From Phycisphaerae bacterium (GTDB lineage Bacteria; Chloroflexota; Anaerolineae; 4572-78; J111), in the NCBI GenBank assembly GCA_028285035.1, contig JANQQF010000167.1:28486-92485 (forward strand): a stretch of 64,000 bases of DNA, given 5' to 3'. Made by a program: the position numbers and the translations under genes. This document shows positions 18,056 to 27,538 of the stretch, piece after piece; the first letter of the stretch is position 1; the number at the start of each line of letters is the position of its first letter. A model generated the notes under the pieces. It made no database searches. It was not told the origin of the DNA and was given only the letters and a program-made list of their open reading frames with translations.

Positions 18056-18677
18056 TTTTTTGGCGTCGCCAAATCATCGCTTGAAAATGAATGCGATCGG
18101 ATCGGTTTTCCAAGGGAACGATCTGAAACTCAACTAACTCGAAATATTCTCCAACAATCTCCCGAATGCCCGTATCAGTGTGAAATGAGAAGAAGCGCTT
18201 GGGCCGTTGGGGGTCTTGCTCTCGAATACCTTCAAAATCGATGCCCCCGTACACCCCATAAAAGAAGAGCCCACCGGGCTTGAGGAGACGTTGCAAATTG
18301 CCTAAAACCTCAGGCAATGTTTGTTTGGGCACATGGAGCAGACAGTTCAAAGCGAACAGGGCGTCGAATGAGCTCTCAGGAAAATCTAAGTTTAGAAAAT
18401 CCCTCACATAAGCTGTCAATCCCTTGGCCCGACACAGGCGTACCATCTCTGGTGAAAGATCAGTACAAATGACATCTAGCCCGTTATCCTGAAAAAACTT
18501 GCCAAAATGTCCCGGCCCAGCCCCGATTTCCAATAGCTTTGTTTTCTTTTCCTTTTGCAACAACGTTAAAAAATGCTGGCGTAAGTCCTGTTTCCAAATC
18601 GATATTTCGCTAGCCTCACGCTCTGGAGCGTTACGATCATAAGCTTTCTCTAAATCTTGGCTGATGTCATCGTACAT
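18051..18677 (-). CDS. Class I SAM-dependent methyltransferase
   Basis: A 208-residue methyltransferase. LLEIGAGPGHFGKFFQ is motif I for S-adenosylmethionine, CTDLSPEMV is the acidic post-I loop, and FDALFALNCLLHVPK plus LKPGGLFFYGVYGG form motifs II-III. The start at 18677 is chosen because its ATG overlaps the TAA of the upstream membrane-protein gene (TAATG); a longer frame reaching 18716 would overlap that gene by 40 bases. The methyl acceptor is unknown. Confidence 0.88.
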   Translation of the reverse strand: MYDDISQDLEKAYDRNAPEREASEISIWKQDLRQHFLTLLQKEKKTKLLEIGAGPGHFGKFFQDNGLDVICTDLSPEMVRLCRAKGLTAYVRDFLNLDFPESSFDALFALNCLLHVPKQTLPEVLGNLQRLLKPGGLFFYGVYGGIDFEGIREQDPQRPKRFFSFHTDTGIREIVGEYFELVEFQIVPLENRSDRIHFQAMIWRRQKR

Positions 18678-19186
18678 TAAGTTTGTTCTCCACCCTGCGA
18701 TGACTTGTTCATCCAAGGCAAAGTAATTTTGTATGCCCTCAATATGTCCGAATTAAACAGCCAAAAAAGACCAATGAGCGGTTGGAATAATGGGAAGAAG
18801 CCATAATCAATGCCAAAGTAGCGCCATACCGTGCGTCCGATTAGGTCTGGGCTGGTGATGCTGAGGGTACCGATGAGGAAAGTCATCGTGGTTTCAAATC
18901 CCAATACACCAACTGAGAGCCACCAGGCCCATTTTTTCCGATAGAAAAAGCCAATGGTTGCCGTGAGATAACACAGGGCAGCGGTTGCACTGAGCGCTGG
19001 GGGAAGATAGTCGACGACATCTGACTTGAAGAAAAGTTGGAATACAGCTCGGCCCCCGGTTGAAAATGCCAAAATAGGATATGACAAACCGAGCACAAGC
19101 CCTGCAGCATAGGTGAAATCGGACATTTGACGTGTTGGGTCGGCCTCAACTTCAGCTTTGATTTCTTCGTTGATTTTATGCATTGC
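18677..19186 (-). CDS. Predicted four-helix integral membrane protein
   Basis: A 169-residue protein with roughly four hydrophobic helices ([58 protein letters not shown] and a segment ending LIGLFWLF). No family recognised. The ATG at 19186 is chosen because AGGAGG lies nine bases upstream; a frame extending to 19231 lacks such a site. Its stop overlaps the start of the methyltransferase, so the two are translationally coupled. It could be a DoxX-like or small accessory membrane protein. Confidence 0.78.
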   Translation of the reverse strand, partial: AMHKINEEIKAEVEADPTRQMSDFTYAAGLVLGLSYPILAFSTGGRAVFQLFFKSDVVDYLPPALSATAALCYLTATIGFFYRKKWAWWLSVGVLGFETTMTFLIGTLSITSPDLIGRTVWRYFGIDYGFFPLFQPLIGLFWLFNSDILRAYKITLPWMNKSSQGGEQT

Positions 19187-19207
19187 ATGTAACCTCCTGA
19201 AGTAATA

Positions 19208-19241
19208 AAAAACGGCGGGATGATTGTACAATCATCCCGCC
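19208..19241 (-). terminator. Intrinsic terminator, perfect 28-base palindrome
   Basis: GGCGGGATGATTGT and its exact reverse complement (19214-19241) form a 14-bp stem; on the minus strand it is followed by GTTTTTTATT. It ends transcription of the pterin-dependent methyltransferase before the membrane-protein gene begins. Confidence 0.85.
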
Positions 19242-19374
19242 ACGTTGTCTATTTCTTTGTTGGGAGTAAGCGTAATTTAGATTTCAAGCAGATAGGGTAA
19301 AAATTGCATTGTAGATTACTAACCTCAATGAGGATGTCTCAAATCTACGGTAGAAATCTTTCCCATCCACCCCA

Positions 19375-20283
19375 TTACTTTTTCGGGCGACGAGAACGTC
19401 GTTCGCGGCGACCACCACCTTCTGTACTACCTTCTTCACTCGGCGCACGATTGGCCTGAATCCAGGCCAGACAGTTCTGGTCATGACCCATAAAGACATC
19501 CGCAGCCATAATTGAGTCTTTGATGTCTTTCTCGATGGGATTAGTGATGGCGCTGGTCAAGCCGTTCGCTATCGCCATCGCCAGGAAGGCCCCGTTGAGT
19601 ACCGGGCGATTGGGCAGACCAAAGGAGACATTTGAGGCTCCACACGTGGTGTTTACGCCAAGCTCATCTCGACAGCGATTGAGGATTTTGAAGGCTGATT
19701 GGCCGGCACTGGCCATCGCGCCAATGGGCATCACGAGAGGATCGATGATGACGTCTGACCGAGGAATACCGTGATCTTCGGCCCGCTCAACAATTTTTTT
19801 AGCTACGGCAAAGCGCACATCGGGGTCTTCGCTAATGCCCGTCTCGTCGTTGCTGATGCCAATGAAGGCACAGCCATATTTTTTCACCAAGGGTAACAAT
19901 ACTTCCAACCGCTCATCTTCCCCGGTGATTGAATTGAGAATGGGTTTCCCTTCGGTCACTTCCAGACCTCGCTCTAGGGCCTCAACAATAGATGAATCGA
20001 TTGAAATTGGCACGTCAGTAATGCTTTGTACGAGCTGAATGGCCTCGGCCAGAATGGCTGGCTCATCAGCCAGTGGAATACCCGCATTAACGTCGAGCAT
20101 ATGCGCCCCGGCCTCAACTTGAGCGATGGCATCACTTTTGACGCGATCGTAGTTGCCCTCTTTCATTTCTGCAGCTAATAATTTACGGCCTGTTGGATTG
20201 ATACGCTCGCCGATAATCACAAAAGGATGACCGGCGCCAATGACGATTTCTTTTGTTTTTGAACTGATAATGGTATCTACCAC
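19375..20283 (-). CDS. Methyltetrahydrofolate:corrinoid methyltransferase-like (pterin-binding) protein
   Basis: A 302-residue TIM-barrel pterin-binding protein related to AcsE/MtrH and the MeTr domain of methionine synthase. Motifs include FVIIGERINPTGRK, AGAHMLDVNAGIP, PISIDSS, PILNSITGE and VIIDPLVMPIGA, followed by TTCGASNVSFGLPNR. Such proteins transfer a methyl group between tetrahydrofolate and a corrinoid protein. The last 20 residues are unusual: a Gly/Arg/Lys-rich tail (GGGRRERRSRRPKK) not part of the barrel. No corrinoid protein or activase gene is adjacent, so the partner must be elsewhere. Confidence 0.85.
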   Translation of the reverse strand: MVDTIISSKTKEIVIGAGHPFVIIGERINPTGRKLLAAEMKEGNYDRVKSDAIAQVEAGAHMLDVNAGIPLADEPAILAEAIQLVQSITDVPISIDSSIVEALERGLEVTEGKPILNSITGEDERLEVLLPLVKKYGCAFIGISNDETGISEDPDVRFAVAKKIVERAEDHGIPRSDVIIDPLVMPIGAMASAGQSAFKILNRCRDELGVNTTCGASNVSFGLPNRPVLNGAFLAMAIANGLTSAITNPIEKDIKDSIMAADVFMGHDQNCLAWIQANRAPSEEGSTEGGGRRERRSRRPKK

Positions 20284-20432
20284 AATGTGCTCCTGAACAC
20301 CAAAATTGATATATAACTGATATATTGTTTGAAAAAATAATAACCTATGAAGTAGGTCATTAAGGCCCCTATCATAAGGAAAAGCCTAACATTGTCAAAC
20401 CATTTCTTATCAAATATGACGGTAAAATTGTA

Positions 20433-20461
20433 TTGCTGATGTGCTGTAGGGATGTTATAAT
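20433..20461 (+). promoter_or_regulatory. Sigma70-type promoter for DUF3048 lipoprotein
   Basis: TTGCTG (20433-20438) and a perfect TATAAT (20456-20461) are separated by 17 bases, about 90 bases upstream of the lipoprotein start. Confidence 0.6.
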
Positions 20462-20552
20462 TCCCTCTTGCGTTTTGAATGAAGGAAGCTGGTTCAATAT
20501 TACGAAAGAGCTATACGGGAACAGTGATGAAACCGGCGTAGGAGATAATATA

Positions 20553-21782
20553 ATGAAAAAGATGCAATGGAGATATCTATTTGTGCTGGTCCCATTTATG
20601 TTGGCCTGCGCATTTTTGGATCGTACAGCCAGTGAGGAGCAACCTGCTCCAACCAGCACCCTTGATTTAGAGGTGGCGGTATTTGCGACGCAGGGTGTGA
20701 CCCCGACAGTGTTGCCGACCGATATCCCCCCTACAAATACACCGACTGCCGTGGTTGGTAGTGGGAATGTCAGTGCCACCACTGAACCCACGCCATCCTT
20801 GCCTGGAAGTGGGGGGAATACCAAATCGGATTTTGGTCGACCAGATAATGTAAATCCATTAACGGGCTTGATTGTTGATAATCCCGATCTCTTAAATGTT
20901 CGACCATTTTTGGTGCGGATTGGCAATGATCCGGAAGCACGTCCCCAAATTGGCATTGGGCAGGCCGATATCGTCTATGAAGAATTAACCGAATGGTGGA
21001 TCACCCGGTTTACAGCGATTTATTGGGGGACCGAGTTAGAGATGATTGCGCCAGTACGGTCGGCTCGTCTCATCAGTTTGCAGATGGCCCCTCAATATCA
21101 GGGTGCCCTGATCAGCACGGGTGGGTCCGACGGGGTTCGACTTGAGTTGTCCCAATCCAGCATCATTGATTTGGACCAACTTTATGTCCCGGAAATCTAT
21201 TTCTATCGTGAGAACGAAGGCTGGCAAACTCGGACAGCCTTTGATCCTCAGTTGGGCCGAACCTATTTAAAAGAGAATGAACTGGATGTTGATCCCAACT
21301 TACGAGGCTTTATCTTCCACGAGAACCCTGATCTAAGTGGGTATCCTGACACAACGGTTTATCAGGCTGATGAGGTCATCATTCCCTATCCCAACAACAC
21401 CAGCGAGGCCACATGGACCTATGATCCGGCAGGGGGACACTATCTCCGTTCCATCGCTGGTAGTCCGTTTATCGATGCTGATGGTAGCCAGATTACGACT
21501 GAAAATGTTATTGTTTATTTTGCCGAGCATCAGGAGACGGACATTATAGAAGATGTTGGGGGAGCGACATCTGTTCGCATTATTCTAAATGGCCGTGGCC
21601 CTGCGTGGCTGTTGCGTGATGGACAAATCCTCAAAGGTAATTGGGAAACAGATGGCTCTGTTACGCCCCATTTTACTTTTGATGACGGCCAGCCCATGCC
21701 GCTTAAACCAGGCCAAACCTGGATACAGGTGGTGCCGTTAACCTACAATATTATTGTAGACGGCGTGGAGGAAGGGTTGTAA
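20553..21782 (+). CDS. DUF3048 domain-containing lipoprotein
   Basis: A 409-residue predicted lipoprotein. The start at 20553 (GGAG nine bases upstream) gives MKKMQWRYLFVLVPFMLACAF, a signal peptide with lipobox LACA; an upstream frame overlaps the promoter. A Thr/Pro-rich linker follows (residues 30-95). The DUF3048 region begins near NPLTGLIVDNPDLLNVRPFLVRIGNDPEARPQ and includes YEELTEWWITRFTAIYWG and GPVRSARL-like APVRSARL. The C-terminal part (PYPNNTSEATWTYDPAGGHYLRS and LKPGQTWIQVVP) matches the DUF3048 C-terminal domain. The family is extracytoplasmic and of unknown biochemical role in firmicutes and Chloroflexota. Confidence 0.9.
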   Translation: MKKMQWRYLFVLVPFMLACAFLDRTASEEQPAPTSTLDLEVAVFATQGVTPTVLPTDIPPTNTPTAVVGSGNVSATTEPTPSLPGSGGNTKSDFGRPDNVNPLTGLIVDNPDLLNVRPFLVRIGNDPEARPQIGIGQADIVYEELTEWWITRFTAIYWGTELEMIAPVRSARLISLQMAPQYQGALISTGGSDGVRLELSQSSIIDLDQLYVPEIYFYRENEGWQTRTAFDPQLGRTYLKENELDVDPNLRGFIFHENPDLSGYPDTTVYQADEVIIPYPNNTSEATWTYDPAGGHYLRSIAGSPFIDADGSQITTENVIVYFAEHQETDIIEDVGGATSVRIILNGRGPAWLLRDGQILKGNWETDGSVTPHFTFDDGQPMPLKPGQTWIQVVPLTYNIIVDGVEEGL

Positions 21783-21804
21783 CGCTTATTAACATATCAT
21801 TTGA

Positions 21805-21833
21805 TTGCCCCTCTTTCTGAGGCGTGTTATAAT
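21805..21833 (+). promoter_or_regulatory. Sigma70-type promoter for liv operon
   Basis: TTGCCC (21805-21810) and TATAAT (21828-21833) are separated by 17 bases, roughly 100 bases before the livH start. Confidence 0.6.
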
Positions 21834-21938
21834 TTGGCCTTGAGACGACGTGGTCTTATGTCACCTTTGTCACCTTTATGGCGAATAAACGGCCCCGTTC
21901 GCTCAAGACTCGCCCTCGAAAAACCCACGGAGAAGAAG

Positions 21939-23552
21939 ATGGAATTGTTTACAAACTTGTTGTTGTATATTATTTTGGCTTTGGGCGTCGGCTTGATATT
22001 AGGTCGATTTCGCGATGCTGATGGATTACCAGCCCTAAAATGGTATATCAACGGCCTCATCATTGGTGGTGTCTGTGGAATTGTGAATGCAATTCTTGTT
22101 TCAAGCGGCACACTGTTTGGTGGTGCCTTTAACCTGGATGTTGTTGTTGGTGGCTTTATTGGTGGCTTGGGAACAGGCTTATTAATCGGTATTCCAATTG
22201 GCCTGATCACTGCCTTTGATATGTCCAAGCGATTTACCTTTATCGATGGCTGGCTACTCTTCTTTAAAATCATCATTATCTTTACTGTGATTGGTGGTAC
22301 GATTTCCTCTCTCTCTGTGCCAAAATATACCAGCGAACAGTGGTTTGACTTTCTGATGTTCGGGCTGGCTCAAGGCAGTATTTATGCCCTGATCGCGCTC
22401 GGCTACACACTGGTCTATGGTATCCTCTTTATGATCAACTTTGCCCACGGCGAGATTTTTATGGCCGGGGCTTTTACCGGCTTTTTCGTGGCCCGATCCT
22501 TGGCTGAGGCGGGGCCAAATGGTGAGGCGGCAATGCTGGACGCTAATCCGCTGATGGCCCTATTGCTCGTTTTTCTCACTTCGATTGTGACTTCAATTGT
22601 GCTTGCTGTCGCTTTAGAGCGCATTGCTTATCGGCCCTTGCGACGGGCACCACGTCTGGTCCCTCTGATCACTGCGATCGGTGCCTCCTTCTTTTTGCAA
22701 TATAGCTTCCGAGGGCTGTATGGCTCTGGGGTTGAAGCCTATCCCCAAGTCAAAGTTTTGGTTGGTGATGTCACCATCAGCGATCTGATGCTAACTCTGG
22801 GCTTATTTATTTTTACGGCTGTTGCGATTTTTGCTATTCGTCCGCTCAACAAACAATTGCGAAATGTGTTACCCGGCAGCATTGCCGAATGGGGTGCTTT
22901 GACGATCAGTAGTTTAGTCGTCATTGCCGTTGGCTGGGTGGTGGTGCCTCTTCTCCACAACGTCCTTAATTTAGTTGTGACCTCGATTTGGCCACTGGCT
23001 GCAGAGACAGCCGCTGCCCTAGAAATTAGCAACCGAATTGAGTACACCATCAACGTTTCAAAAATTCAATTTGTGGTGATCCTCTCCTCGGTTCTGCTGA
23101 TGGTTGCCCTGTATAACTTGGTCCAGCACACGAAGCTTGGCAAGGCAATGCGGGCTGTATCTGAGGATAAAGATGTGGCTGCTTTAATGGGGATTGACGT
23201 GGATCGGGTGATCACCTCAACGTTTGCCTTGGGGGCAGCGCTGGCCGGGGCTGCGGGTGTGCTCTACGCTTTGATCTTCCGCCAGGTGAACTTCTTTATG
23301 GGTTTCTTTCCGGGCCTAAAAGCCTTTACTGCAGCGGTACTTGGCGGGATTGGTAATGTGCCGGGAGCGATGTTAGGTGGGCTGTTCCTGGGCGTGTTCG
23401 AGTCGCTGGGGCCAAGTCTCTTTTTGGAAGGGTTGGGCATTCCGGCGGCATATCAGCTAAAGGACGTTATTGCCTTTACGATGTTGGTGCTTGTATTGAT
23501 CTTCCGACCGACCGGTATTATGGGTGTCGAACTGGACAAGAAGAAGGCCTAG
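21939..23552 (+). CDS. livH: Branched-chain amino acid ABC transporter permease LivH, with N-terminal extension
   Basis: A 537-residue permease. The ATG at 21939 has GGAG six bases upstream; a longer frame would run through the promoter. Residues 1-130 contain extra hydrophobic helices not found in standard LivH. The LivH core starts near FLMFGLAQGSIYALIALGYTLVYGILFMINFAHGEIFMAGAF and continues with ERIAYRPLRRAPRLVPLITAIG and the permease loop GKAMRAVSEDKDVAALMGIDVDRV. A further insert of about 80 residues (PLNKQLRNVLPGS to ISNRIEYTINVSK) interrupts the core. LivH is usually about 300 residues, so the protein is nearly doubled. It heads an operon with livM, livG and livF. Confidence 0.92.
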   Translation: MELFTNLLLYIILALGVGLILGRFRDADGLPALKWYINGLIIGGVCGIVNAILVSSGTLFGGAFNLDVVVGGFIGGLGTGLLIGIPIGLITAFDMSKRFTFIDGWLLFFKIIIIFTVIGGTISSLSVPKYTSEQWFDFLMFGLAQGSIYALIALGYTLVYGILFMINFAHGEIFMAGAFTGFFVARSLAEAGPNGEAAMLDANPLMALLLVFLTSIVTSIVLAVALERIAYRPLRRAPRLVPLITAIGASFFLQYSFRGLYGSGVEAYPQVKVLVGDVTISDLMLTLGLFIFTAVAIFAIRPLNKQLRNVLPGSIAEWGALTISSLVVIAVGWVVVPLLHNVLNLVVTSIWPLAAETAAALEISNRIEYTINVSKIQFVVILSSVLLMVALYNLVQHTKLGKAMRAVSEDKDVAALMGIDVDRVITSTFALGAALAGAAGVLYALIFRQVNFFMGFFPGLKAFTAAVLGGIGNVPGAMLGGLFLGVFESLGPSLFLEGLGIPAAYQLKDVIAFTMLVLVLIFRPTGIMGVELDKKKA

Positions 23553-23564
23553 GAGAGAACAATT

Positions 23565-25355
23565 ATGGCAAAGAACGATGTAAAATTCACTTGGCAAACT
23601 ATTATTCAATATGGCCTGATCAGTGGTGTCGCCGCCCTTTACTTCTGCTTGGTAGGAATGGTTGAAACTTTCCACGAGCGAGATGTGATTTTTGAAACGG
23701 TATCTTTAGGGCGTTCTCTGTTGTTGATTATCGTGGTCGGGATGGGTTACTTCGTTGCCTTAAAAACCTCGGATGGAAATGTTGGTAAGGCCATTTTAGG
23801 TGGGGCTGTTGTTGGTTTGGTTAGTGGTTTGATGACGGCTGTCCTTGTTCTTGTTAGTGAGCCACTTAATATGCGCGAGATGTTCGTCAATGCCTCACCT
23901 GCCCTGAATGAAATCTTGACCTTTGCTGATGTTCCGGCCCTGGAAGGGATTAGTCAATCAACCGGAGTTTTACTGCTCATTGCAGCGTTTGTTGTGCTTC
24001 ATATTTTGGCAGCATTGATCTATATTCTGCCACCCTTGGCTCGCCGTTTTATCTTCGCGGGTCTGAGTGCAGTCTTGCTGATCGGAATGTTGCAGGATTT
24101 GCTCGAGGTCATTTTATCCCAAGTTGATGGTAACCTGGCTGACCTATTTGAATTCTTCTTCTTGGGCGCTGTCGCCAGCTTTATCCAGCCTATCATTAAA
24201 TTTGTAACCGATTTGCTGATTGACAATTTATTTGCAAAAAGCGGTTTGTCAGGAACCGGGGCCATTATCGTTTTTGTGGTCTTAGGTGGGTTGAGTACCC
24301 TATGGGCTTGGCAAGGGGAGCGGGTGCAAACCACAGTTTCCAATTTGCCCAACACCCAACGACGGGCCGTCAACTGGGTCTTTCTCTCGCTCGGTATCAT
24401 TCTTCTCTTATTATTGCCACAGCTTGTTGGTTCTTATATCAGTCAAATCCTAGTTTTAGTCGGTCTATTTATTTTGATGGGTCTCGGCTTGAACATTGAA
24501 ATTGGTCTGGCTGGGTTACTCGATTTAGGATTTGTCGGCTTTTATGCGATCGGGGCCTACATCGTGGCCTTGGCTACCTCAACAGCCGATGGCCCTGCAT
24601 TCACCAACTTCTGGATCGTTATTCCCTTCGCAGTGTTAGTCTCAGCCCTGTCTGGTATATTCTTAGGAATTCCTGTTCTTCGAATGCGGGGTGACTATCT
24701 GGCGATTGTGACCCTTGGTCTGGCCGAAATCATTCGTATTTTGGTGCTTTCGAATTTCCTTCAGCCACTTCTGGGTGGGGCGCAAGGCATTCTCAGTATT
24801 CCAAAACCTGAAATCCCATTTGTTGATTTTATCGTCAAAGATCCCGGTCATTTTTATTACCTCATTCTGATTGGCTGTGTGATTATTGGTTACATTGCCT
24901 GGAAGTTGCAACACGCTCGTATTGGGCGAAGTTGGATGGCTTTGCGGGAAGATGAGGATGTGGCCGAAGCGATGGGGATCAATCTGGTGACCACCAAACT
25001 GCTGGCTTTTGGGATTGGTGCAGCCTTTGCTGGATTAGCGGGGGCAATTTTTGCCGCCCAGGTCGGCTCCATCTTCCCTCACAGCTTCCAGCTGTTGATC
25101 TCAGTCAACGTGGTCAGCTTGGTGATTATCGGTGGTGTGGGCAGTATTCCCGGGGTGATTGTCGGAGCCTTGGTGTTAGTCGGGCTACCGGAACTGCTTC
25201 GTGAGTTTGCCGAGTTCCGCCTCCTTATCTACGGGGCGCTGTTGGTAGTGATGATGTTGGTGCGGCCTGAAGGCTTGTGGCCTTCGGAAGTGACTCGCCG
25301 CGAGATGGCCGATGATGATGATATTGCTCCGGCTGCGGCCCCGGCTGGCAAATAA
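23565..25355 (+). CDS. livM: Branched-chain amino acid ABC transporter permease LivM, with long N-terminal extension
   Basis: A 596-residue permease starting 12 bases after livH. The LivM core occupies about residues 280-580 (LVGLFILMGLGLNIEIGLAGLLDLGFVGFYAIGAY, LRMRGDYLAIVTLGLAEIIRILV, and the loop GRSWMALREDEDVAEAMGIN). The first 270 residues form about seven additional membrane helices absent from the usual 320-420-residue LivM. The C-terminus ends in an acidic/Ala-rich tail. It pairs with LivH to form the membrane channel for leucine, isoleucine, valine or related substrates. Confidence 0.92.
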   Translation: MAKNDVKFTWQTIIQYGLISGVAALYFCLVGMVETFHERDVIFETVSLGRSLLLIIVVGMGYFVALKTSDGNVGKAILGGAVVGLVSGLMTAVLVLVSEPLNMREMFVNASPALNEILTFADVPALEGISQSTGVLLLIAAFVVLHILAALIYILPPLARRFIFAGLSAVLLIGMLQDLLEVILSQVDGNLADLFEFFFLGAVASFIQPIIKFVTDLLIDNLFAKSGLSGTGAIIVFVVLGGLSTLWAWQGERVQTTVSNLPNTQRRAVNWVFLSLGIILLLLLPQLVGSYISQILVLVGLFILMGLGLNIEIGLAGLLDLGFVGFYAIGAYIVALATSTADGPAFTNFWIVIPFAVLVSALSGIFLGIPVLRMRGDYLAIVTLGLAEIIRILVLSNFLQPLLGGAQGILSIPKPEIPFVDFIVKDPGHFYYLILIGCVIIGYIAWKLQHARIGRSWMALREDEDVAEAMGINLVTTKLLAFGIGAAFAGLAGAIFAAQVGSIFPHSFQLLISVNVVSLVIIGGVGSIPGVIVGALVLVGLPELLREFAEFRLLIYGALLVVMMLVRPEGLWPSEVTRREMADDDDIAPAAAPAGK

Positions 25356-25370
25356 GGGGGTAAACCATAA

Positions 25371-26186
25371 ATGGCTTCTATTTTATCTGCACAAAATGTC
25401 ACCAAGCGCTTTGGTGGGTTAATTGCGGTCAACAAAGTTAATGTTGAGGTTGAGGAACGCTCAATCCACGCGGTAATCGGCCCGAACGGCGCTGGTAAGA
25501 CAACATTTTTCAACTGTATCACTGGCTTCTACAAAATCGATGATGGCCGTGTTATTTTCGATGGTCGTCCCTTGGTTGAAGTTCCGCCGGATCAAATTAC
25601 CCGCCGGGGAATTTCCCGAACCTACCAAAATATTCGATTATTTTCAAACATGACCGCCATCGAAAATGTTTTGGTTGGGCAAGAACCACATCTTAAATCA
25701 TCTTGGGTTGGCGCTCTCTTTAGTTTGCCAAATGTGCGCCGGGAAGAGGCTGCGGCTAATGAGGAGGCCAAGCGGCTGCTTCAGTTTATCGGGTTGCGTG
25801 GGAAGGGTGATTTTATCGCCAAAAACCTGCCGTATGGTGATCAACGTCGTTTGGAGATTGCTCGGGCTTTAGCCAGTAAACCAAAGCTATTGTTGCTCGA
25901 TGAGCCAACGGCTGGGATGAACCCAAATGAGACGGCTGAATTGACCGAGTTCATCTATCGTATTCGAGATGAGCTGGGTATCACCATCATCCTCATCGAG
26001 CACGATATGCGGGTGATTATGGGAATTTCGGAAAAAATTACGGTGCTCGATTATGGTCAAAAGATTGCCGAGGGCGGCCCTGCCGAAATTCAGCAGAATC
26101 CCAAAGTGATTGAAGCCTATCTGGGTCGTCAAGCCACAACTGTACCGAACCGTAACGAACAAGCACAAGAGGACGTTACCGCATAA
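25371..26186 (+). CDS. livG: Branched-chain amino acid ABC transporter ATPase LivG
   Basis: A 271-residue ABC ATPase. Walker A is GPNGAGKTT (residues 38-46), the LivG-type signature is LPYGDQRRLEIARAL (about 155), Walker B is LLLLDEPTAGMNP and the switch histidine is in IIEHDM-like ILIEHDMRVIMGIS. The start lies 15 bases after livM with GGGG-rich RBS. It energises the LivHM permease from the cytosol. Length and motif order are normal for the family. Confidence 0.93.
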   Translation: MASILSAQNVTKRFGGLIAVNKVNVEVEERSIHAVIGPNGAGKTTFFNCITGFYKIDDGRVIFDGRPLVEVPPDQITRRGISRTYQNIRLFSNMTAIENVLVGQEPHLKSSWVGALFSLPNVRREEAAANEEAKRLLQFIGLRGKGDFIAKNLPYGDQRRLEIARALASKPKLLLLDEPTAGMNPNETAELTEFIYRIRDELGITIILIEHDMRVIMGISEKITVLDYGQKIAEGGPAEIQQNPKVIEAYLGRQATTVPNRNEQAQEDVTA

Positions 26187-26220
26187 CCTAAAATAAACCC
26201 ACATCTGTAGGAATATTCGA

Positions 26221-26937
26221 ATGGCATTATTAGAAGTTAAAGATGTACACAGTTATTATGGAAATATTCATGCCTTGAAGGGAATCTCACTTGAGGTTGA
26301 TGAAGGTGAGGTCGTAACCCTGATTGGTACCAATGGGGCGGGCAAAAGCACCACCCTGAAAACCATCAGCGGGATTGTGCGCCCCCGCCAAGGGAGCGTT
26401 CATCTGAACGGTGAAGACTTGGCCGACTTTCCGGCCCATGACATCGTCTCCAAAGGCTTGTCACAAGTGCCTGAAGGGCGCGGCGTATTTGCTCGATTGA
26501 GTGTGTTTGAAAACCTCGAAATGGGCGCCTATATCCACAATGATGCCCAGCAAATTGCCGGTGATTTGGAGCGTATCTTTGAAATGTTCCCCCGTTTGAA
26601 AGAGCGTCGTAAGCAAATGGCGGGCACGTTGAGTGGTGGGGAGCAACAGATGTTGGCGATGGGCCGGGCCTTGATGACCCGCCCCAAAGTATTGCTCTTG
26701 GATGAACCTTCAATGGGATTGGCTCCGATTTTGGTAGAAGGTATTTTTGAGACGATCGAAAATATCAACCAAACCGAGGGCACAACAATTTTGCTGGTTG
26801 AGCAGAACGCCTTGATGGCCCTCCAAGTCGCCCATCGTGGCTATGTGATCCAAACGGGCGAAATTGTCTTGCAAGATGATGCCAAAGCCCTGCAAACTAA
26901 TGAGATGGTTCAGAAGGCTTATTTAGGGATTGACTAA
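26221..26937 (+). CDS. livF: Branched-chain amino acid ABC transporter ATPase LivF
   Basis: A 238-residue ABC ATPase. Walker A is GTNGAGKST (residues 36-44), signature LSGGEQQMLAMGRAL, Walker B VLLLDEPSMGLAP and switch region LLVEQNALMALQVAHRGYVIQTG, typical of LivF. It is the last gene of the operon; a terminator lies 219 bases downstream. No periplasmic LivK-type binding protein is encoded before or after the operon inside the window. Confidence 0.93.
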   Translation: MALLEVKDVHSYYGNIHALKGISLEVDEGEVVTLIGTNGAGKSTTLKTISGIVRPRQGSVHLNGEDLADFPAHDIVSKGLSQVPEGRGVFARLSVFENLEMGAYIHNDAQQIAGDLERIFEMFPRLKERRKQMAGTLSGGEQQMLAMGRALMTRPKVLLLDEPSMGLAPILVEGIFETIENINQTEGTTILLVEQNALMALQVAHRGYVIQTGEIVLQDDAKALQTNEMVQKAYLGID

Positions 26938-27538
26938 GCCCTAACCAATGGGATTTTTGTCTTTGAATTAAGGAATATATATTTTGACCCTTTTGATCTC
27001 TAATTTATCTAGGTTAGGGACCATTCAGGAGAAATCTCCTACCTTAAGATGATCGAGCGTATGGTTTCCGTAGTGTAAACGTGCGGCAAGCTGAAAAAAA
27101 ACGTGATATTTTATAGATGTAAAGTAAAGTATGTTCATCTTCTCCTCCTTTTTAGGAAGCCCGCCAATTTGGCGGGCTTCTTTTTTGTTTCGAAAATGCG
27201 ATTGCCTCACATAATACGCATTACATTTTTTCTCAACCCCATAACCCCACAAAAGTAGTGATCAAGAGCAGGTTGCAACAAAATCACAACAACGAATGAT
27301 CACTAGTTTTACTTGTTCATTTCCCCAATTTGTTGCTGTAAGGCGCTCAAATTCAACCGCAATATGTCTTCAAAAATCCATCATTCTACCACCCTCAATA
27401 TTATGTTACCAACTTTATGTCTAATTGTTGCATTTATTATTAAGAGTCTATATAATTTTTATGTAAATTTTAAATTGAAGCCCAAACGTGGGCTGCTGGT
27501 GCCATTATGGCATTCAAGAACAAAAAAGGAGTGTAGAT
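26938..27538. other. 600-base intergenic region after liv operon
   Basis: AT-rich and without a convincing plus-strand gene. It contains the liv terminator at 27156-27186. On the minus strand a 37-codon frame (27138 to 27025) has an excellent AAAGGAGGAG site five bases before its ATG; it is the only hint of a small gene here and is not called as one. Confidence 0.5.
27156..27186 (+). terminator. Intrinsic terminator after livF
   Basis: GAAGCCCGCC, AATTT loop, GGCGGGCTTC (27156-27180), then TTTTTT. A textbook 10-bp stem terminator for plus-strand transcription. Confidence 0.9.

Noticed and set aside
18677..18716. Longer start for the methyltransferase
   Set aside because: It would overlap the membrane protein by 40 bases; the TAATG overlap start at 18677 is more economical.
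27025..27138. 37-codon minus-strand frame with an excellent AAAGGAGGAG site
   Set aside because: The ribosome-binding site is impressive, but the product has no recognisable features and the site coincides with a pyrimidine-rich stretch beside a terminator. Mentioned in the gap description only.
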